Of a DNA stretch of 64,000 nt, positions 58,296 through 64,000 are shown piece by piece. This DNA is from Petasospora fabianii (Eukaryota > Ascomycota > Saccharomycetes > Phaffomycetales > Wickerhamomycetaceae). The stretch covers positions 62,001 through 126,000 of the forward strand of contig CP048725.1 in the NCBI GenBank assembly GCA_022641835.1, read 5' to 3'. The position numbers and the translations under genes are program-made. Each line of letters begins with the position of its first letter. Position 1 is the stretch's first letter. The notes under the pieces were generated by a model. That model was given only the letters and a program-made list of their open reading frames with translations. It was not told where the DNA came from and searched no databases.

Positions 58296-59927
58296 TCACT
58301 TGCGTGACTGTGGCTTCTTCCAGAAGTACTGCTTGTGTGTCTTTCTGCAGTTTCTCAATCCACTAGTACCCTTGAGGGAGCCCACGAGCTGAACACGTTG
58401 GGCATCGCCATCCTTCTCCACATCATAGTAGTACTCCTCTTCCAAGAACTTACCAGCAGCGTCCTTTCCGTGTCTGTATATGACACCGATCCATTCTGTA
58501 GAGGCAAGAATGGCTCTGAGTTGTTGACGGGTCAAGGCCTGTGTCAAGGGACTCACTGTCTGAAGCGACTTGAGTGGTGTCTGTGAAAGTCTGGAGAATG
58601 CCAAATGGTTACTCAGCAAGTTTTGAATAGCAGGCACGTCCTCAATCGTTGAGAGAATTTCTTCCAAGTTCAAGTTTTCAATTTTCTCTCTTGGATCTCT
58701 CTGCTTCTCTGTTGAGGTTGGATGCAAGATCTGCTTAGTGTCTGGTTTCTTCTTCTGTGGAGACATACCAGGCTCTGCCTTACGACGTCTCGCAACTTGC
58801 TTGTTGAGGTCATTATGTGACTTGGTTTTGAGTGGAGCACGCATTGTCTCCTTGTGCTCCGTAGATTTTGATCTCTTGTGTGTATGATGAGGTTGTGTAG
58901 TGGTAGTAGATTGGACAGGTTCAATGGACTTGGCTCTCTGGAGTGTCTCCATCGATGGTGATTCCGTCTCTTCAATAGACGATTTGAGAATAGGAGTGGC
59001 ATTTCTGGAAAGGTGCTTGACTGGGGCAAGTTCAGCTGGCTTGGTTGACTTGTTGAGTGGGGTCTTCAATGGGTTAGTGAGGGACTTGATAGTAGGAGCA
59101 GATGTCATCTTCTGCTCCATTGTTGGCTTCGTAGTGGCGGTGGTGGTGTCACCGGTGGCATTCTTCTTCATCTGATCTGTTGGTTCGATAGAGCTGAGTC
59201 TCTTGTTCAAGACAGGCATTTCATCTTCAGTTTCTGACTCCTCATTTGTAATGTGAACGGCAATAAAAGAGCCTTTGACCTCTAAAGTCACGTCTGGAGT
59301 GTATGGGAGGATAATTTGCTCATCTTTAAGAACTTGAATGTTGTCCAAAGTATGAACATCGTCATCAACCTTGTCCTCGGGGACGTTTCTTAGCGTGTAA
59401 AGGCACTCATCCACCTTTTCGATATAACCACGGAACTTCTTGCCAAAATGGACAATGACACCATTGCTACTCTTACACAAAAGGTTGAGCTCGTTGGTAT
59501 CGGATCCGTAGTGCAACTTGAAGTGCTCTCTTGAAGCAAACTTGGACTTCAAGAAGTAGGAACAGCGAGAGGATCTACCAATGGTGACCTTCTCATCCGG
59601 ATATAGCAGTATGGACAGAATTGGCGGAGTTGGAGCTGCTGGTTGCAACGCGTCAATTGAGTGTTCTTCAACGTGTGCTGTCTCGGATCTTGGGAGTGGA
59701 GAATGGTCTTGCTGTCTGGCCGGGGAAGATGATCTGTTACCAACCGATGAGGATGGATTTGGAGTCGGATACGCATCTGTGGTCTTGGACTTGGACTTTG
59801 TGAATGGAGTGTTGATAACGAGTTTCTTTGGGGCACTGGATGGGCCAGAGAACGAACTGAAGGGGTCATACTCCTCGTGGTGCTCGAGGTGCTCCAGGAT
59901 CGGAGACGATGGTGGGAAGGCACTCAT
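58296..59927 (-). CDS. FHA-domain G1/S transcription-associated protein, Tos4/Plm2 family
   Basis: A 543-residue nuclear protein. The FHA phosphopeptide-binding domain lies at ~100-180, with VTIGRSSRCSYF, SREHFKLHYG and a later SNGVIVHFGKKFRGY. A long basic, Ser/Thr/Pro-rich linker follows. The last ~75 residues are the Tos4/Plm2 signature: TEWIGVIYRHGKDAAGKFLE, EEYYYDVEKDGDAQRVQL and GLRNCRKTHKQYFWKKP. Tos4 and Plm2 are G1/S genes that bind promoters and replication-stress chromatin in yeast. The single gene here probably represents the pre-duplication form. Its promoter has tandem MCB sites. Confidence 0.85.
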   Translation of the reverse strand: MSAFPPSSPILEHLEHHEEYDPFSSFSGPSSAPKKLVINTPFTKSKSKTTDAYPTPNPSSSVGNRSSSPARQQDHSPLPRSETAHVEEHSIDALQPAAPTPPILSILLYPDEKVTIGRSSRCSYFLKSKFASREHFKLHYGSDTNELNLLCKSSNGVIVHFGKKFRGYIEKVDECLYTLRNVPEDKVDDDVHTLDNIQVLKDEQIILPYTPDVTLEVKGSFIAVHITNEESETEDEMPVLNKRLSSIEPTDQMKKNATGDTTTATTKPTMEQKMTSAPTIKSLTNPLKTPLNKSTKPAELAPVKHLSRNATPILKSSIEETESPSMETLQRAKSIEPVQSTTTTQPHHTHKRSKSTEHKETMRAPLKTKSHNDLNKQVARRRKAEPGMSPQKKKPDTKQILHPTSTEKQRDPREKIENLNLEEILSTIEDVPAIQNLLSNHLAFSRLSQTPLKSLQTVSPLTQALTRQQLRAILASTEWIGVIYRHGKDAAGKFLEEEYYYDVEKDGDAQRVQLVGSLKGTSGLRNCRKTHKQYFWKKPQSRK

Positions 59928-60081
59928 CGTGTGTGGGGTCTTTAGTACTTGAGTAAACTCCGTTTGGATGGGTCTTTCTGTGACTAAAGGAAAGGATATT
60001 TAAGAATGATGGCGCGTTCTCTTGAAGGAACGAATTCTAAGGCGCGTCCTGTTTGTTTACATTTGAAATGCGGGTCTGCTC

Positions 60082-60093
60082 ACGCGTACGCGT
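60082..60093 (-). promoter_or_regulatory. Two tandem MCB sites upstream of the TOS4/PLM2-like gene
   Basis: Perfect ACGCGT hexamers abut at 60082-60087 and 60088-60093, 155-166 bp before the ATG. GCGCGT variants lie at 60009, 60040 and 60095-60100. ACGCGT is the MBF site and is palindromic, so strand is nominal. Confidence 0.7.
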
Positions 60094-60341
60094 AGCGCGT
60101 CGATATGGCTCTTGAAATTAAAATCAGAAATGGTGTTGGAAGGGTTCGAATGGGGAGCCTGTTAAGATCACACATCCATTGTACTTAGACGATTGAGAGA
60201 CGATTGAAAGCTGATTGTAAAATTATCGGAAGATTTACTCATTTCTACAGGTCGATACATCTTTGAGGGCCACTGATCCATCCAAAGTTGTGCGCCATTG
60301 CCTTTCATTGATCGGTAGGTCTCAGACTCTTTTGAGTAGTT

Positions 60342-60366
60342 TTAGGGCTCACTATACGCACGTGAC
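60342..60366 (+). promoter_or_regulatory. Tbf1-type and Cbf1-type sites in the RPL37 promoter
   Basis: TTAGGGCT (Tbf1-type) at 60342-60349 is followed after nine bases by CACGTGAC (Cbf1-type) at 60359-60366, about 280-305 bp before the RPL37 ATG. This pairing is known from ribosomal-protein promoters of yeasts that do not rely on Rap1, such as Candida albicans. Confidence 0.65.
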
Positions 60367-60647
60367 TCTTCATGCCCTCCGGGTTGTTGGTGATTCGCGA
60401 AAGCGTACACCTGCACACCACGCTTTCACCGAAGGTTAGTTTTCTCCTCTAAAATGTGTCCCCAACCGCCCCGTTCCTCTAGCAAATGGCCCCTGTCGCG
60501 AGATTTTCCACAGTCACAGCCCTTTCGCGAACATTCAGGAGCTGTGAGCGGGCGGGCTCCAGTGTGTGAAAAAAACATCTTCAAGCTTCCTCAGCATAGG
60601 CAGCGCAGGCATCACTAAAGACCCCATCCGCATATCAATAATTCACC

Positions 60648-61374
60648 ATGGGTAGTAAGTAGACTTCCATGAGTCCAGAATCATCCAAATCACAAGAGCC
60701 ATACCGTTTCTATCTTTCTACGCCGCCCGCAGACCTTATTTCAACCCAAAAACATCTCCGAATCTATCATATCAAAGTCTGCGTCCCAATACTCAAGACT
60801 GACACCAGCCCACTAGTACCCAGTTTCCCACACGTATGATGGCGATGATTGGTCAACACGATACAGAGAGTAGTTGACGGGGTCCTCTTTCTCTAAGTGT
60901 CCTTTTGACCGTTTGAGACCACCACAGGATGAACCCAGGATCTATTGCTTTTCACAACTAGTTTTTAATTATCACACACCACACAAGTCACCAATAATAG
61001 AGGGGCCCAGGGGCACAGCTCCTTTTATTTGCAGATATTGATTCTTTCACAGGAACGGCTCTATGTTTGGGGATTCGAAGTCACATTTAGGACCAGTTTA
61101 CTAACTTTAAACAACAGAGGGTACACCATCTTTCGGTAAGAGACACAACAAGTCCCACACTTTGTGTAACAGATGTGGTAAGCGTTCTTTCCACATCCAG
61201 AAGAAGACCTGTGCTTCTTGTGGTTACCCAGCTGCCAAGATCAGATCCCACAACTGGGCTACCAAGGCTGGTAGAAGAAGAACTACCGGTACTGGTCGTA
61301 TGCAGTACTTGAAGCACGTTGCTAGAAGAGCTAAGAACAACTTCCAGACCGGTGTTGCCTCCAAGTCCGCTTAA
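60648..61374 (+). CDS. RPL37: 60S ribosomal protein L37 (eL37), spliced
   Basis: This gene is split. Exon 1 is 60648-60654 (ATGGGTA) and exon 2 is 61118-61374, joining to 264 nt and 87 residues. The protein reads [20 protein letters not shown] at the start, then zinc-ribbon cysteines CNRCGK and CASCG, RSHNW and [10 protein letters not shown], the eL37 signature. The intron starts GTAAGT at 60655, has a perfect TACTAAC branch point at 61099-61105 and ends CAG at 61117. Splitting right after the first codons is the usual yeast ribosomal-protein arrangement. eL37 binds 5.8S/25S rRNA near the exit tunnel. Confidence 0.96.
60655..61117 (+). other. RPL37 spliceosomal intron (463 nt)
   Basis: The donor is GTAAGT, the branch point TACTAAC with its A at 61104, and the acceptor CAG at 61117, 13 nt after the branch A. 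A hairpin is possible at 60852-60878 (GTCAAC with GTTGAC, 15-nt loop). I looked for a snoRNA and saw no clear C/D box pair; the ACGATACAGAGA word inside the loop matches U6 only by that short piece. Confidence 0.9.
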
Positions 61375-61670
61375 GTTCTGTTTTGTTTGAGGAATGAAAT
61401 AAAATGATTCATTGTGTTATGAAAACGGATGACCAAGACTTAATTCTGCTTCTTTGAAGTGGGTCTTGTTCACATTCATGTAAGACGGCTTGCACTGCAC
61501 TATCATTGACAATCGCTTGGTTGACTCTGTTTCCACTATTACATGACGAGGAGTTTTGTTTCACAACGTCTGTATCATAGCTGCTATAAAAAGATCTTGT
61601 CATAATATGCAAAAAGTGTCGTAAATCATTAAGTTTTAGTATCTATAAGCCTAAGCCCCCTTTGTCTGTC
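61375..61670. other. Convergent 3' region RPL37-LCD1
   Basis: About 296 bp with AT-rich 3'-end signals such as AATAAAAT near 61397. No gene is supported. Confidence 0.45.
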
Positions 61671-63878
61671 TCACGAGTCCATCATCATCAAATCCTCGTC
61701 TTCATCCTGTCTAGTGCGCTCCACGTTAGAAGTCATCGAAATGTATAGCATATCAGCTTCATCCATAGTGGTGCACCTTTCCAGTATATCTCTAGCTAGT
61801 TCCACCACATCATCATCATAAGCAAACTCCAACCCATTACTAAACGCCATTTGTGCCTGTATGATATCGATATCATCAGAAGAATCAGTTATGTGGCTTG
61901 CTAATCTAGCACGTTTCTCGGCCCAATAGTTGAACACTGGGATCTTTTCACCTTTTTCCCTGGCTTGCATGAGGAATGCACCAGCTTCATCACTCGTGTC
62001 GTTGTTGCTGTAAGCGATTCGGCCAAGGACTATAAGTAGTTCATGAGAGGTATCCTTCGTGAGAACTGGTGATGTAGATTCTAAATCAATTGTGGAGATA
62101 TCCCAAATGGCGTGAAGGCAACGAACGATGGATGATATGAGTTTGGATCTGATATGGGTGAGGTTGTTTCGTGGATTGTTGAAGATCAGCTCTTGCTGTT
62201 TTCCGATAGCAAAGACGAGGTTTTTGAGAAGGATGGCATCCTTATTGAATGGCGAAATTCCTTCAGTTGTTGTTATGAGTACTTTTTCTAGGAGGCAGAT
62301 GATATTTAGTTGAACAAGGAGAAGTGTATGTTGATGTGAGTTTTCAACTTTAAACTTATTTTCGAGTCTGATTGGGTGTATAGCACATGGTAGGTGACTA
62401 AGTTTATCACCAACCAACCCTTCAACCAAGACGTTATCGACTGTATTCCCCATAAGACGATTGAGTCCACTGAAAAGCCAATTAGGTTTCCAATCAATGC
62501 CCTCAAGAACAATGTTCACCAATGCAGAAACAATCTCATGATTCATCAGTGGGTATTTCTCCTCCTTCTCTTCGAATGACTTCAAGCAACAACTCAACAC
62601 TTCCACACATGGATAAATCACGAGGATGTCCGAGCTTGTACCAACAGCCAGTCTTGTCCACTTAACAAACTCATCATTCTTGTTCAAGACACCTACAATC
62701 TCCTTCAATATCTCCCTATCCAATCCAGCACACATCACCAACTCCTCCAACAAATCACAAACGTAGACCAACACGAGCCTCTCAATGATCTCCTCATGTA
62801 TTGCAGCGATGCCGAGCCTCTTATGTCTCTGATACGTCTCACCGCCTTCTTCATCGGGTTTGAGTAACTCTTCGGATAATCTCAAGAGATCTTTACATAG
62901 TTCTACCATTTCCTTGAGTGTATCTTTCGTCACCGCCTTAGGTCTGAATCCGATTATGCAATGCATGAGGGCAAGGATGAAAGGAACTGGGAAGCGGGCA
63001 TGTTTTCGCTCAAGGATAAAGAGTTCCATGATGATGTCCTTGAATGAGAAGAGCATCCTCGTGATGAATTGATCAAGACGGAGTGCTTCACGATGACGAA
63101 CAAGCGATTGGAGAATGTATGTTGAGAGTGGTTCGAATGCCGAAATCGTGGTGCTGCTAGTGGATATTGCACAGGGGAGAGAGATTCTAGAAAGAAGGGT
63201 CATGGTTGGTGTGGTGAGGCCCGGTATTGTGTGATGCATGATTGTATCGATAAGAATTGCATTTTCGTTAAACTTGGAAGGATTTGTGATTCGTACTGTT
63301 GGTCCAGAAGTGGTAATACGACGCGGTGGTGGTGGAGCTTGTTGTGGTTGTGGTTGAGGAGCCGGTTGTGGTAAAGTTTGTGCTGGTGTAACTGGATCTT
63401 CGGTTGGTGTCTGAGATTCATCATCAGGGCGTCTAAATTGGTCCTTATCACCTGCACTCTGTCTCTTCCGACGCTTATTAGCACTCAAATTACGAATCTC
63501 GACTGAGAGGAATTTCTTCTCATCTTCCAAACGCTTCACCATGGCCTCCAGTGCCTGGATCTTGGAAAGCTTATCAGCCTTGTCATTGTTAGAATCCCTC
63601 AAGAGGGACTCACGCTCCTGACGTCTGTGTTGTTCGAGCTCATCAATCTTGGCCCTAAGCACCGCAACCTCACCCTTAGCCGCCAGCAGATCTGCACGTT
63701 GTGGGTCCTGTGACTGAGAAGATGTTACACGTACTCCAGCGCGTTGTGATGAGGATGAAGATGAGGCGTGTGGTGGTATATGTGGTCTCTGTGTCGATTG
63801 TGCGGGTCTCGCGGGTTTCAACGTGAGGGCAAGAAAGTCCTCATCGTCGTCACCAAAGTCGTCGTCTGACAACGACAT
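61671..63878 (-). CDS. LCD1: Mec1-binding checkpoint protein Lcd1/Ddc2 (ATRIP)
   Basis: A 735-residue partner of the Mec1 (ATR) kinase, recruiting it to RPA-coated single-stranded DNA. It starts MSLSDDDFGDDDEDFLALTL, an acidic patch of the kind that binds RPA in this family. A coiled coil lies at ~60-140 (KGEVAVLRAKIDELEQHRRQ, LEAMVKRLEDEKKFLSVEI), followed by a basic stretch (ANKRRKRQS). The C-terminal ~500 residues are helical repeats that contact the kinase. The length and order fit S. cerevisiae Lcd1 (747 residues). The frame is open to an ATG at 63926, but the ATG at 63878 starts at the acidic patch and is preferred. Confidence 0.88.
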   Translation of the reverse strand: MSLSDDDFGDDDEDFLALTLKPARPAQSTQRPHIPPHASSSSSSQRAGVRVTSSQSQDPQRADLLAAKGEVAVLRAKIDELEQHRRQERESLLRDSNNDKADKLSKIQALEAMVKRLEDEKKFLSVEIRNLSANKRRKRQSAGDKDQFRRPDDESQTPTEDPVTPAQTLPQPAPQPQPQQAPPPPRRITTSGPTVRITNPSKFNENAILIDTIMHHTIPGLTTPTMTLLSRISLPCAISTSSTTISAFEPLSTYILQSLVRHREALRLDQFITRMLFSFKDIIMELFILERKHARFPVPFILALMHCIIGFRPKAVTKDTLKEMVELCKDLLRLSEELLKPDEEGGETYQRHKRLGIAAIHEEIIERLVLVYVCDLLEELVMCAGLDREILKEIVGVLNKNDEFVKWTRLAVGTSSDILVIYPCVEVLSCCLKSFEEKEEKYPLMNHEIVSALVNIVLEGIDWKPNWLFSGLNRLMGNTVDNVLVEGLVGDKLSHLPCAIHPIRLENKFKVENSHQHTLLLVQLNIICLLEKVLITTTEGISPFNKDAILLKNLVFAIGKQQELIFNNPRNNLTHIRSKLISSIVRCLHAIWDISTIDLESTSPVLTKDTSHELLIVLGRIAYSNNDTSDEAGAFLMQAREKGEKIPVFNYWAEKRARLASHITDSSDDIDIIQAQMAFSNGLEFAYDDDVVELARDILERCTTMDEADMLYISMTSNVERTRQDEDEDLMMMDS

Positions 63879-64000
63879 GTTGTGTGTGTATTGTTTACAT
63901 TTCCAAAAGAGAACTAGTGTTAGCATAAAAGCACAGTAGTTGAAGATGTAGTTATTTGTTTAGTGGTGTCCGGGTGGAAGGCTTGATCTCATCGCCAAAG
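63879..64000. other. LCD1 upstream region, cut by the window end
   Basis: Only 122 bp are visible. No MCB (ACGCGT) is present in them. The promoter probably extends beyond the window. Confidence 0.4.

Larger units (their letters stand above)
59928..60647. other. Divergent intergenic region TOS4/PLM2-RPL37
   Basis: A 720-bp gap with MCB sites on the left side, for the TOS4-like gene, and the Tbf1/Cbf1 pair on the right side, for RPL37. A TTTCGCGAAC word near 60523 also occurs. No gene is seen. Confidence 0.5.

Noticed and set aside
60858-60872. U6-like ACGATACAGAGA word
   Set aside because: Only 12 bases match; the rest of the U6 core (AGATTAGC) is missing.
61050-61090. T-arm-like word (GATTCGAAGTC) suggesting a tRNA
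   Set aside because: No A box or cloverleaf fits nearby and it lies in the RPL37 intron.
61550-61560. Lone TGTTTCA near LCD1
   Set aside because: A single PRE heptamer is expected by chance and sits at a 3' end.

Overview
This window looks like the nuclear genome of a budding yeast (Saccharomycotina). It is compact and gene-dense, nearly intron-free, and most proteins align end to end from memory with Saccharomyces cerevisiae families. Three signs place it outside the Saccharomycetaceae and outside the CUG-Ser clade: a gene for the respiratory complex I subunit NDUFB8, CTG codons at conserved leucines (for example in KRR1), and a ribosomal-protein promoter carrying TTAGGGCT (Tbf1-type) and CACGTGAC (Cbf1-type) sites. 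A Phaffomycetaceae or Pichiaceae yeast (for example Cyberlindnera-like) is my guess, not a demonstration. All identifications are by recognising family motifs; no search was run.

Layout. 0-6.4 kb: 5'-truncated KHA1 (K+/H+ antiporter), SDC1 (COMPASS), TLG1 (t-SNARE), an SRPBCC-fold protein and TDA3 (FAD oxidoreductase). 7.5-22 kb: NAM8 (three-RRM protein), then the polarity genes KIC1, SEC2 and BNI1 in a row. SEC2 and BNI1 share a divergent promoter with G1/S-type sites. 22-28 kb: two CAN1-family basic amino acid permeases, head to head across a 2.5-kb gap. 28-38 kb: FUS1 with three perfect pheromone response elements, SWR1, NDUFB8 and DBF4. 38-47 kb: HNM1-like choline permease, two small unrecognised genes, KRR1 and PIK1. 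47-64 kb: TAF2, MRC1, an unrecognised coiled-coil protein with an SxIP motif, TOS4/PLM2, spliced RPL37 and LCD1/DDC2.

Two functional themes stand out. One is polarised growth and mating (KIC1, SEC2, BNI1, FUS1). The other is S-phase entry and checkpoint (DBF4, MRC1, TOS4/PLM2, LCD1), where three of the four have perfect ACGCGT MCB sites just upstream. I saw no tRNA, rRNA, CRISPR, transposon or viral remnant, and I found no strong candidate for an entirely new system. The most useful leads are the promoter architectures, the small unrecognised ORFs and the SxIP protein.

Many plausible start codons lie inside a longer open frame. I chose starts by ATG, TATA or MCB position and family alignment, and say so in each entry.
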